Positions 1-7,051 of a DNA stretch of 23,151 nt are shown here, piece by piece (position 1 is the stretch's first letter; every line of letters begins with the position of its first letter). The stretch is from assembly GCA_018714895.1 (NCBI GenBank), contig DVMQ01000022.1, forward strand, positions 1 to 23,151, given 5' to 3'. The position numbers and the translations under genes are program-made. Below the pieces are notes generated by a model. That model was not told the origin of the DNA, searched no databases, and saw nothing but the letters and a program-made list of their open reading frames with translations. Source of the stretch: Coprovicinus avistercoris (GTDB lineage: Bacteria; Actinomycetota; Coriobacteriia; Coriobacteriales; Atopobiaceae).

Positions 1-819
1 GGCTTTAAGGTGGTTGCCACAAACTCTAACCATACGTATGACACTTGGGTGCCATCAATCGAACATCAGCAGGAACTGTTTGCAAACTATCCCGATCTTG
101 TCACTATAGGAAGCTATGCTTCAGAAGAAGATCGCACAACACCTCGTGTCGTAGAGTGCAACAACATTCGCATTGCATTTCTCTCTTACAGCTATGGTCA
201 GAATGGCTATGAGCTATCGGATTTGCCCAACGATTATTATGCGGTGCCTTACTCGGATGAGGCGCTTGCGGCCGATGTAGCACGAGCGCGAGAAGTGTCT
301 GATTTTGTCGTGGTCTATTTGCACATGGGCGATGAATATGTGCATGAGCCTACCGATGAGCAGCGTCGCATTGCTCACTATGCAGCTGACCTCGGCGTAG
401 GCATGATGATAGGAAGCCATGTGCATGTTATTCAGCCACTGGAATGGATTGAACGTTCAGAGGGCACGCCGCTTTCCGGCGAGGACGGGCCCAACGGTGG
501 GCGCATGTTAGTGGCCTATGGTCTGGGCGATTTCGTGAGCGGCTACGAGAACAACCCTAAGACCATTTTGAGCGGCCTGCTTTCTTGCACTTTTGTGCGT
601 GGCGATGGCGGTGCGTCGGATATTTCTGTTGAAGATGTTGTTTGGCATCCGCTTATCGAACATCGTGAAGGCAATGAAGATACGGTAATGTTGGTGAGCA
701 ACTATACGCCTGAACTGGCAAATCAAAATGAGTTACTCGCAGGGCTGGGCGATCCCTACACCTGGATAGTTACCACCACCAACGAGGTAATCGGCCCCGA
801 TTTTTCTATCGAGATGTAG
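1..819 (+). CDS. CapA-family metallophosphatase-like protein, 5' end outside window
   Basis: The reading frame is open from the first base (codons Gly-Phe-Lys) and stops at 817-819, so the N-terminus lies upstream of the window; 272 residues are visible. The GTG at 10 is probably an internal valine. Counting from the first codon, the sequence shows an Asn-Ser-Asn-His-Thr-Tyr-Asp segment at 8-14, a LHMGDEY strand-loop at 107-113, GSHVHV at 138-143 and YGLGDFV at 173-179. These match the metal-binding blocks of the CapA family (PF09587), calcineurin-like phosphoesterase-fold proteins linked to poly-gamma-glutamate or capsule synthesis. Family members are often anchored outside the membrane, but the anchor region cannot be seen here. 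The substrate is unknown, and many CapA-like proteins of gut and oral Actinobacteria have no tested role. The fold assignment is good; the exact function is inference. Confidence 0.8.
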   Translation, partial: GFKVVATNSNHTYDTWVPSIEHQQELFANYPDLVTIGSYASEEDRTTPRVVECNNIRIAFLSYSYGQNGYELSDLPNDYYAVPYSDEALAADVARAREVSDFVVVYLHMGDEYVHEPTDEQRRIAHYAADLGVGMMIGSHVHVIQPLEWIERSEGTPLSGEDGPNGGRMLVAYGLGDFVSGYENNPKTILSGLLSCTFVRGDGGASDISVEDVVWHPLIEHREGNEDTVMLVSNYTPELANQNELLAGLGDPYTWIVTTTNEVIGPDFSIEM

Positions 820-838
820 AACCGGTTCAATTTTGTTG

Positions 839-868
839 TTGACAACAAGCCACTTGTCGCGCTAGAGT
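839..868 (+). promoter_or_regulatory. Sigma-70-type promoter for the T-box leader
   Basis: A perfect -35 box TTGACA lies at 839-844. An 18-base spacer follows, then TAGAGT at 863-868 as the -10 box (four of six consensus bases). Transcription would start near 875, just before the structured leader of the tryptophan transporter genes. The position between the capA-like stop codon and the leader fits. Confidence 0.6.
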
Positions 869-889
869 ACCACGCAATCGAATAGCGTT

Positions 890-1202
890 GCCAAACCGAA
901 GAAGCGGAAGTAAAACTGTCTGTGCAGGAAGTGCATTACCTGCTGAGTGCGCCTACAGAGAGTCCGGGTGGCTGAGATCCGGATGGTGGCAGGGCAGCAT
1001 AATGGACCCGCTGAGGGCGCGGAGAAGCACATAGCGTGCCTATGTGTGGAAGCTGCGACGGGAGCTCCCGTAACAGAGCAAGGATGTGTATGCATCCGAA
1101 AGAGTGGGCATAGTTCTTTTATGCCAACCAAGGTGGCACCGCAGGTGTGCAGATACGCGCGCTTGTCCTTGGGACCAATGTCCAGGGGCGGGCGTGTTTT
1201 TT
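890..1202 (+). promoter_or_regulatory. Tryptophan-specific T-box leader (tRNA-sensing attenuator)
   Basis: The T-box core TGGCACCGC is at 1134-1142, preceded by a stem III hairpin (GGCAT at 1107-1111 pairing with ATGCC at 1121-1125). The stem I landmarks are present: AGAGAG just before 963, and a distal hairpin built on TCCGG/CCGGA around 963-983. The specifier region reads CATAATGGACC, placing TGG (Trp) at 1003-1005 followed by A, as expected for a specifier. It sits opposite an AAGTAAAA stretch near 907-914, flanked by GCGG/CCGC and CTGTC/GGCAG pairings. Uncharged tRNA-Trp would stabilise the antiterminator and allow readthrough into the downstream transporter genes. The Trp call rests on hand folding, but it agrees with the TrpX-like gene that follows. 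T-box control of trpXYZ transporters is known from comparative genomics. Confidence 0.88.
1153..1202 (+). terminator. Regulated terminator of the T-box leader
   Basis: An imperfect GC-rich hairpin runs from about 1154 (ACGCGCGC) through TCCAGGGGCGGGCGTG and is followed at once by six Ts at 1197-1202. It starts shortly after the T-box core, so its 5' arm is close enough to compete with the antiterminator. This arrangement indicates control by transcription attenuation rather than by ribosome-site sequestration. Confidence 0.75.
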
Positions 1203-1221
1203 GTATCCGTCCCGCGTACGC

Positions 1222-1242
1222 ATCAGGTTTGCCAGACCTGAT
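1222..1242 (+). other. Short perfect hairpin just before the trpX ribosome site
   Basis: ATCAGGT (1222-1228) and ACCTGAT (1236-1242) form a perfect 7-bp stem with a 7-base loop. It ends a few bases before the Shine-Dalgarno GAAGGGAG at 1246-1253. It has no T-run, so it is not a terminator. It may protect the 5' end of processed mRNA or keep the ribosome site exposed; the role is unknown. Confidence 0.45.
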
Positions 1243-1259
1243 AAAGAAGGGAGCACACA

Positions 1260-2273
1260 ATGACTATCAATCACACTTCCATTTCTCGTCGTTCATTCCT
1301 CCAGTTTGCTTTTGCTGGAAGCGCAGCTCTGTTTGCTGCGAATATGCTGGACGGCTGTAGCTCATCGGGCTCCGGCGCATCTGAAGACAAATCCGCAGCT
1401 CGCTCTATTTGCTTTGTCGAGGTTGTAGAGAATGATGCATTTGTAGCTATGCAAGAGGGCTTTAAGGATGAGCTTGCAGCACAAGGATTTACCAACGTTA
1501 CTTATGAGGTAAAGAATGCACAGGGTGACACCTCCACCCTTAATCAGATTGCCAGCCAGCTCAAGACCGAGTCTTACGACCTTATCGTTCCCATCGCAAC
1601 CCCTGCAGCTCAGGCAGTAACCAACGCTGAGCTCGATACGCCGGTGGTGTTTATTTCTGTGGCCGATCCTGTAGCAGCCGGCGTGATGAGCTCGCTCGAT
1701 ACTCCGGATAAGGGCGCTACCGGCACCTCCAATGATCTGCCGGTTGACGAGGTGTACGCATTTGGTACTGAGCTGTATCCGGCTGCTGCCAATGGCGCTT
1801 GCGGCATTTTGTACTGCTCCGGTGAGGCAAATGCCGTTTCTGGTGCAGAGAAGATGCATGCCCATCTGGACGAGCTCGGCGTGGAATGCATCGAGCGCAC
1901 GGTTACCAATTCTTCTGAGTGCCAGCAGGCGGCAACTGCTCTTGCTCAGCAGTGCAGCTGCATCTATGTGCCGGTAGATTCGGTGGTGCAGTCTGCAATG
2001 ACTTTGGTTACTGCTGCTGCCCTCGAGTCTGGTGTGCCAGTGTTTGGTTCCGACCCTGTTATGGCTGCTTCCGGTGCACTTTGTTCGGTTGCTGTTGGAA
2101 ATGCCACCATTGGTGCCGCCTCAGCAGATATGGCAGCTAAGGTTCTTACAGGAACACCTGTCTCCGAGGTTCCCGCTGAGGTAGTAACCGATTACGAGCG
2201 CGATGTATGCCAGGAAACCGCCGATGCTCTCGGTGTGGTTATCCCTGACGACGAGAATATCGTGGTGCTGTAA
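1260..2273 (+). CDS. trpX: ABC transporter substrate-binding lipoprotein, probable tryptophan binder
   Basis: A 337-residue protein with an N-terminal export signal: Arg-Arg in SRRSFLQFA (residues 9-17), a hydrophobic stretch, and a lipobox LDGC with the lipidated cysteine at 33. The mature part has the layout of the PF04392 ABC substrate-binding family (TrpX/YtvA-like): a periplasmic-binding fold with segments such as LIVPIATPAAQA and VFISVADPVAAG. It would capture substrate outside the membrane and deliver it to the permease encoded next. The start is set by GAAGGGAG at 1246-1253, six bases before ATG. The upstream T-box with a UGG specifier makes tryptophan or a precursor the likely ligand; the ligand itself is inference. 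The SRRSFLQ motif resembles a twin-arginine signal, unusual for a cofactor-free binding protein. Confidence 0.85.
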   Translation: MTINHTSISRRSFLQFAFAGSAALFAANMLDGCSSSGSGASEDKSAARSICFVEVVENDAFVAMQEGFKDELAAQGFTNVTYEVKNAQGDTSTLNQIASQLKTESYDLIVPIATPAAQAVTNAELDTPVVFISVADPVAAGVMSSLDTPDKGATGTSNDLPVDEVYAFGTELYPAAANGACGILYCSGEANAVSGAEKMHAHLDELGVECIERTVTNSSECQQAATALAQQCSCIYVPVDSVVQSAMTLVTAAALESGVPVFGSDPVMAASGALCSVAVGNATIGAASADMAAKVLTGTPVSEVPAEVVTDYERDVCQETADALGVVIPDDENIVVL

Positions 2274-2369
2274 ACGTTGAGCAGCACGGGATTCAATCGG
2301 CTCTAGAAGACCCCAGTTCTCCCACTGATGTAGCTTTGTTCTGACGCGTTGTTTGAAGGAAGGTTTCGC

Positions 2370-4145
2370 ATGCCTGCTCTGTTCACCCTCGGATTCGATG
2401 CCGTTATGCTTGGCTTTGAATACGCCCTGCTTGCCGTGGGTGTGTTTGTATCGTTCCGCATTCTGCATATTGCCGATCTGACGGTAGATGGCAGTTTTTG
2501 TCTGGGTATGGCGGTCTGCACAACCTGTTCTGTGGCAGGCCATCCGGTGCTCGGACTGATTGCTGGTACGATTGCCGGAGCGTTGGCAGGCTGCGTAACC
2601 GGTGGTCTTATCGCTGCAGCAAAGATCAATCCGTTACTTGCCGGTATTATCACCATGACGGGACTGTACAGCGTCAATATATATGTGTTGGGCGGGCCTA
2701 ATGTGAGCCTGCTCAATGCTGAGAAGATCTATCAGCCTTTCAAACAGATGGTTGGCGCCGCCCTTACAAACAGTCAGGTTAAGATGATTGTGGTTGTGGC
2801 GCTGGTTGCTGTGGTGGTAGCGCTGGTTGCCGCCTATTTCCGTACGGAAAGTGGCCTGGCCATGCGCGCAACGGGCGATAACGAAGAGATGTGCCGCGCA
2901 AGCTCCATTAATACCGATGCTTACAAAGTCGCCGGTCTTGCCCTTGCCAACGCACTTGTTGGTCTGTCGGGATCCATCCTTGCTCAGTATCAGGGTTTTG
3001 CCGATGTTAATGCTGGTAGTGGCATGGTTATGATCGGTTTGGCATCTGTCATTTTGGGCGAGCTGTTTGGCACGCATCGTTCAGTTACCGCAGGGCTTGT
3101 GTTTACTGTCATAGGTTCTGTGTTGTACCGCGTTGTGGTGCAGGCAGCTCTTACCGTGAACCTTATGGATTCCAATGCCCTTAAACTGGTTACAGCGGTC
3201 ATTGTTGCTCTGTTTATGTCAATGCCGGCCATTCGTGCATACTTCGCATCGCGAAAAGAACGTGCTGCTGCACGTCAGGCGGCTCAGGAACTGGCTGTCA
3301 GTGCGCTTACAAACAGTTTGACGGACGGCTCCTCTGACACCAAACCCATGCTCCAGGCTATTGACCTCAAGAAGACGTTTAATGCGGGAACGCCGCTTGA
3401 GCATAAGGGTCTTGATGGGGCAAGTGTGACGCTCGAACCTGGTGAGTTTGCCTGTGTAGTGGGATCAAACGGTGCAGGTAAATCCACGTTGTTCAACGTT
3501 ATTGCCGGTAGCGTACATCCAGATGGTGGCCTCGTGCGGCTTGCAGACCACGACGTAACCTTTGTTGCAGATTATCGGCGTGCTCGGACGCTTTCGCGCG
3601 TGTTCCAAGATCCAATGCGTGGTACTGCTCCGGGGCTTACGGTGGCAGAAAATGTTGCGTTGGCTTATGGTCGTTCGCAGAAAAAACCCATGGCAATTGC
3701 CATGCGTCCCGCCATGCGCCAGCTGGTAAAAGAGCGACTCGAGCAGTTAGGTTTTGGTTTGGAAGACCGCATGGATGTGCCCGTGGGCTCACTTTCCGGT
3801 GGTCAGCGTCAGGCGGTTACGTTGCTGATGGCAACGATTGGCAATCCCGACTTGTTGCTGCTGGATGAGCACACAGCAGCGCTGGATCCAGAGGCGACCA
3901 AGCGCATTTTGGAGCTCACCACACAAATTTGTCGTGAGCGTGGCATTACGGCCATGATGGTAACCCACAATCTTTCAAGTGCTCTTTCAATGGGCGATCG
4001 CACTATTGTTATGGACTCGGGCCGCGTTGTGGCAAATCTCGGCCCCGAAGAACGCAAGGATATGACCGTGGACGACCTGCTCGAACTCTTCCGTTCCGCT
4101 GCTGGTCACGATCTGGATGATGATAAGGTCTTGCTTGCCGACTAG
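2370..4145 (+). CDS. Fused ABC transporter permease-ATPase (TrpY-TrpZ type)
   Basis: One 591-residue chain carries both the membrane and the motor part of an importer. Residues about 5-290 are a multi-helix permease of the branched-chain/BMP type (PF02653). After a charged, alanine-rich linker (about 293-325) comes a complete ATPase domain: Walker A GSNGAGKST at 365-373, Q-loop glutamine near 413, signature LSGGQ at 475-479, Walker B LLLLDEH at 495-501 and switch histidine near 533. The start is ATG 2370 with GAAGGAAGG six bases upstream; a TTG at 2349 is in frame but lacks a ribosome site. In most organisms trpY and trpZ are separate genes. The gap to trpX is 96 bases with no terminator, so both should follow the T-box. 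Substrate assignment is inherited from that context. Confidence 0.88.
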   Translation: MPALFTLGFDAVMLGFEYALLAVGVFVSFRILHIADLTVDGSFCLGMAVCTTCSVAGHPVLGLIAGTIAGALAGCVTGGLIAAAKINPLLAGIITMTGLYSVNIYVLGGPNVSLLNAEKIYQPFKQMVGAALTNSQVKMIVVVALVAVVVALVAAYFRTESGLAMRATGDNEEMCRASSINTDAYKVAGLALANALVGLSGSILAQYQGFADVNAGSGMVMIGLASVILGELFGTHRSVTAGLVFTVIGSVLYRVVVQAALTVNLMDSNALKLVTAVIVALFMSMPAIRAYFASRKERAAARQAAQELAVSALTNSLTDGSSDTKPMLQAIDLKKTFNAGTPLEHKGLDGASVTLEPGEFACVVGSNGAGKSTLFNVIAGSVHPDGGLVRLADHDVTFVADYRRARTLSRVFQDPMRGTAPGLTVAENVALAYGRSQKKPMAIAMRPAMRQLVKERLEQLGFGLEDRMDVPVGSLSGGQRQAVTLLMATIGNPDLLLLDEHTAALDPEATKRILELTTQICRERGITAMMVTHNLSSALSMGDRTIVMDSGRVVANLGPEERKDMTVDDLLELFRSAAGHDLDDDKVLLAD

Positions 4146-4160
4146 ATAAATTCGTATACT
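4131..4160 (+). promoter_or_regulatory. Promoter of the SRP RNA gene
   Basis: TTGCTT at 4131-4136 and TATACT at 4155-4160 are 18 bases apart and end about ten bases before the SRP RNA 5' end. The -35 box lies inside the last codons of the transporter gene. Confidence 0.6.
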
Positions 4161-4170
4161 TATTCTTTAG

Positions 4171-4277
4171 AACGCGTCCGACGGGTTCGGGCGACGCCAT
4201 ACTCCGAACCTGGTCAGGGCCGGGAGGCAGCAGCCATAAGGAGCCCCTGGCGGGCGCCCGTTCCCGTCTGGCGCGTT
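4171..4277 (+). ncRNA. ffs: Signal recognition particle RNA (4.5S-type, small bacterial form)
   Basis: The universally conserved SRP apical domain is present: GGTCAGGGCCGGGAGG followed by CAGCAGCC, about 4212-4235. The ends pair: 5' AACGCGTCCGACGGG (4171-4185) with 3' CCCGTCTGGCGCGTT (4263-4277), giving a 15-bp closing helix with one wobble and one mismatch. The length of about 107 nt is that of the short bacterial form lacking the Alu domain. The RNA binds Ffh and guides membrane-protein translation to the Sec translocon. The apical loop reads GGGAGG where E. coli has GGAAGG. A run of five Ts follows at 4280-4284. In many bacteria dnaX follows ffs; here it does not. Confidence 0.95.
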
Positions 4278-4288
4278 CGTTTTTATCT

Positions 4289-4320
4289 GCAGTGGTTTCC
4301 TTTTTCGACTGCTGGTTTTT
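4289..4320 (+). terminator. Weak terminator behind the SRP RNA
   Basis: GCAGT (4289-4293) can pair with ACTGC (4308-4312), followed by TGG and five Ts at 4316-4320. The stem is short, so this is a modest candidate. The SRP closing helix plus T5 at 4280-4284 may itself end transcription. Confidence 0.35.
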
Positions 4321-4331
4321 CTGAATATAAT
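4303..4331 (+). promoter_or_regulatory. Candidate promoter for the pfl operon
   Basis: A perfect -10 box TATAAT lies at 4326-4331. The -35 position 17 bases upstream reads TTTCGA (4303-4308), a poor match, which would suit an activated promoter. Transcription would begin near 4338 and leave a 5' leader of roughly 470 bases before pflB. Confidence 0.45.
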
Positions 4332-4337
4332 CTGAAC

Positions 4338-4808
4338 GTCCCAGACCAATTTACCTTGGCTGACTTCATACCTTCTCTATAAGGGATTACCGTTACCGGG
4401 ACTGAATCGACCGCCTGCGCACCGCCATCGTTTCTCGACTAAAACCTCATCTGAGGGGCCTACGATGCAGGCAGGCAGCGCGTCTCCCGGTGTAGCTCTC
4501 TGTCGTTCTTCCATCCTTCGACGGACGCATTGCGTTTGGTTCCATGCTTGCGAGGCACATCCCCCTTGCCGGGAGGCGTGCGTCCGTTATATGTGTGCAT
4601 GTGCGCTCTGTGTGGAAAGTTTACCGATTCTTACTATTTTTACGAGCTTTAAGATTTGCTCATTTACAAACTGTTTGTGTGGTACATTCACGGCTGTGCT
4701 ATTTACGTCTCTGCTTTGTGTGCGAGCTTCATACGTTGTGGCTCTGCGCGCTGCAGCAGAGAAATATCGTTTTAGATGGCAGTTTCAATCGATAAGGGAG
4801 CGTGACTC
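4338..4808 (+). other. Long structured 5' leader of the pfl operon, no gene
   Basis: No convincing protein is encoded here; open frames crossing it have no ribosome site or family features. Base pairing is dense between 4410 and 4590. GCGCGTCTCCCGG (4478-4490) can pair with CCGGGAGGCGTGC (4569-4581) over 13 bp with two wobbles. ACGGACGCA (4521-4529) is an exact complement of TGCGTCCGT (4579-4587). These two helices share 4579-4581, so they exclude each other. CATCG/CGATG and GCCTG/CAGGC pairs add a third element at 4412-4476. No T-run follows, so it is not a simple terminator. Shine-Dalgarno AAGGGAG lies near 4795-4801. The leader may be a cis-regulatory RNA of unrecognised class. Confidence 0.5.
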
Positions 4809-6974
4809 ATGCAGGAAGCTTGGGACGGTTTTGTCGGCGGCAACTGGGAAAACCAGATTGACGTCCGTGATTTTATCCAGCGCAACTACACCCCCTATGA
4901 CGGCGACGAATCCTTCCTTGCCGGTCCAACCGAAGCTACAACAAAGCTTTGGGACGAGGTTATGGACCTCTTTGCACAGGAACGTGCAGCCAATGGTGTT
5001 CTCGACATGGATACGCGTGTGGTGTCCACCATCACAAGCCATCCGGCAGGCTATATCGACCAGCCCCTCGAGAAAATCGTTGGTCTTCAGACCGAAAAGC
5101 CGCTCAAGCGTGCTCTTATGCCTAACGGTGGCATCCGTATGGCAGTAGCTGCTTGCAAGCAGAATGGCTACGAGGTCGATTCCGAGATTGTGGACTTCTA
5201 CACCAACTATCGTAAGACTCACAACGCCGGCGTCTTTGATGTCTATACGCCCGAGATGCGCGCTTGCCGCCACTCTCATATCATTACTGGTCTGCCCGAT
5301 GCTTATGGTCGCGGCCGTATTATTGGCGACTATCGCCGTGTGGCGCTCTACGGTGTCGATCTCCTGATCGAAGAGAAGAAGGCAGAGCACGCTGGCACGC
5401 AGAAGAACATGCGTGAGGAAGTTATCCGCCACCGCGAGGAACTTGCTGAGCAGATCCGTGCGCTCGGCGAGCTAAAGCAGCTCGGCCAGATTTATGGCAT
5501 CGACATTTCCAAGCCGGCATCTACCTTCCAAGAGGCCGTGCAGTGGCTCTACTTCGGCTACCTGGCAGCCGTTAAGGAGCAGAATGGCGCTGCCATGTCC
5601 ATTGGCCGCAACTCCACCTTCCTCGACATTTATGCGGAGCGCGACTTTGCACGCGGCATCCTCACCGAGGAACTGGCTCAGGAGATTATCGACCACCTCG
5701 TCATGAAGCTGCGCATGATCAAGTTTGCGCGCACACCCGAGTACAACGAGCTCTTCTCTGGCGACCCACAGTGGGTAACCGAGTCTCTTGGTGGCATGGG
5801 TGTCGACGGTCGCTCCATGGTTACCAAGACCGCCTTCCGTTATCTGCACACGCTTGAGAACATGGGTACCAGCCCCGAGCCCAACCTGACGGTTCTGTGG
5901 TCTACGCGTCTGCCCGAGGCGTTCAAGAAGTACTGCGCCAAGATCTCCATTGCCACCAGCTCAATCCAGTACGAAAACGACGACCTCATGCGCGTTTATC
6001 ACGGCGATGACTACGCTATTGCGTGCTGCGTAAGCTCCATGCGCATCGGCAAGGAGATGCAGTTCTTCGGCGCTCGTGCCAACCTCGCAAAGTGCCTGCT
6101 CTACGCCATTAATGGTGGTCGCGACGAGAAGACCGGCGATCAGGTGGGACCGAAGTATCGTCCGGTTGAGGGCGACTACCTCGACTATGATGACGTTATT
6201 TCCAAGTACCGCGACATGATGGCGTGGCTTGCTGGCGTGTATGTGAACTCGCTCAACATCATTCACTACATGCATGACAAGTACTGCTACGAGCGTCTGC
6301 AGATGGCTCTGCACGACGAGCACGTCCATCGTTGGTTTGCTACAGGCATTGCAGGCCTTTCGGTGGTTGCCGACTCACTGTCTGCAATTAAGTACGCTAA
6401 GGTTAAGGTCATCCGCGACGAGACCGGCCTGGTCACCGATTATCAGGTAGAAGGAGACTTCCCCAAGTACGGCAACGACGACGATCGTGTGGACAAGATC
6501 GCGCACGACGTCGTGGAAGTCTTCATGAAGTTTGTCCGCGAGACCGACACCTACCGCAACTCGGTGCCCACCACCTCGATTCTTACGATTACCTCCAACG
6601 TGGTTTACGGCAAGGCCACCGGTAACACCCCCGACGGCCGTCGTGCTGGCGAGCCATTTGCTCCAGGTGCCAACCCCATGCATCGTCGCGATACCCACGG
6701 CGCCGTCGCATCGCTGGCAAGTGTTGCGAAGCTTCCCTTCAAGGATGCTCAGGACGGCATTTCCAACACCTTCTCCATCGTTCCTGGTGCACTTGGCAAG
6801 AACAATGAGGTGTACTTCGGCGACCTTGAGGCTGATGGTATTGAGGGCTTTGATCCCGAGGCCTTTAACGCCGCGCTTGCCGCGGCTGGCCCCGACGACA
6901 TTTCCATCGAGAATGCCGTTGACTGCGCATGCTGCGCCGATGCAAGCGCCCTCGAAGGCGAGGAAGACGCATAG
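4809..6974 (+). CDS. pflB: Pyruvate formate-lyase catalytic core, lacking the glycyl-radical domain
   Basis: Formate C-acetyltransferase core, 721 residues: pyruvate + CoA to acetyl-CoA + formate in the anaerobic cytosol. Strong matches to the E. coli enzyme include IGRNSTFLDIY (265-275), GGMGVDGRSMVTK (328-340), SSIQYENDDLM (384-394) and IACCVSSMRIG with the catalytic pair Cys406-Cys407, followed by QFFGARANLAK. The family similarity runs to about residue 673 (GISNTFSIVPGALGKNNEV and a few more). The usual C-terminal segment with RVSGYAV is absent; instead there is an unrelated acidic 48-residue tail containing Cys-Ala-Cys-Cys (706-709). The radical domain is the next gene. The start is ATG 4809 behind AAGGGAG. 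The chain should be inactive alone and should need the 83-residue partner and PflA; that is inference from the known mechanism. Confidence 0.95.
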   Translation: MQEAWDGFVGGNWENQIDVRDFIQRNYTPYDGDESFLAGPTEATTKLWDEVMDLFAQERAANGVLDMDTRVVSTITSHPAGYIDQPLEKIVGLQTEKPLKRALMPNGGIRMAVAACKQNGYEVDSEIVDFYTNYRKTHNAGVFDVYTPEMRACRHSHIITGLPDAYGRGRIIGDYRRVALYGVDLLIEEKKAEHAGTQKNMREEVIRHREELAEQIRALGELKQLGQIYGIDISKPASTFQEAVQWLYFGYLAAVKEQNGAAMSIGRNSTFLDIYAERDFARGILTEELAQEIIDHLVMKLRMIKFARTPEYNELFSGDPQWVTESLGGMGVDGRSMVTKTAFRYLHTLENMGTSPEPNLTVLWSTRLPEAFKKYCAKISIATSSIQYENDDLMRVYHGDDYAIACCVSSMRIGKEMQFFGARANLAKCLLYAINGGRDEKTGDQVGPKYRPVEGDYLDYDDVISKYRDMMAWLAGVYVNSLNIIHYMHDKYCYERLQMALHDEHVHRWFATGIAGLSVVADSLSAIKYAKVKVIRDETGLVTDYQVEGDFPKYGNDDDRVDKIAHDVVEVFMKFVRETDTYRNSVPTTSILTITSNVVYGKATGNTPDGRRAGEPFAPGANPMHRRDTHGAVASLASVAKLPFKDAQDGISNTFSIVPGALGKNNEVYFGDLEADGIEGFDPEAFNAALAAAGPDDISIENAVDCACCADASALEGEEDA

Positions 6975-7015
6975 AGGTTTGAGGCAGTACGCGACGGACG
7001 AACGCATTACAGTAA

Positions 7016-7037
7016 AAGCACTCGCTTTTGCGAGCTT
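7016..7037 (+). other. Hairpin between pflB and the radical-subunit gene
   Basis: CTCGC (7021-7025) and GCGAG (7030-7034) form a 5-bp stem with a TTTT loop; AAG (7016-7018) and CTT (7035-7037) extend it across a small bulge. It stands directly before the strong Shine-Dalgarno AAGGAGAG (7040-7047). It could mark an RNA processing or stability point that sets the ratio of the two subunits; this is inference. Confidence 0.4.
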
Positions 7038-7051
7038 GAAAGGAGAGAAGT

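Noticed and set aside
947..1360. Open frame of 137 codons covering the T-box leader
   Set aside because: It lies on a recognised structured RNA and runs into trpX out of frame; not coding.
4400..4430. Possible ZTP (pfl motif) riboswitch: ACCGCCTGCGCA resembles the conserved 3' block ACCGCCTGGGCA
   Set aside because: It has one mismatch in the ligand-binding GGGC part. No matching 5' half (P1 arm and the conserved GTG-type stem) could be found upstream. A covariance search would settle it.
4675..4697. Rex-like site (TTGTG...TTCAC) ahead of pflB
   Set aside because: The half-site spacing is one base too long and the outer bases do not match; not enough for a redox-operator call.
4465..5148. 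Open frame of 227 codons across the pfl leader and the start of pflB
   Set aside because: No ribosome site or family features, a cysteine-rich unlikely composition, and a large overlap with the clear pflB gene in another frame.
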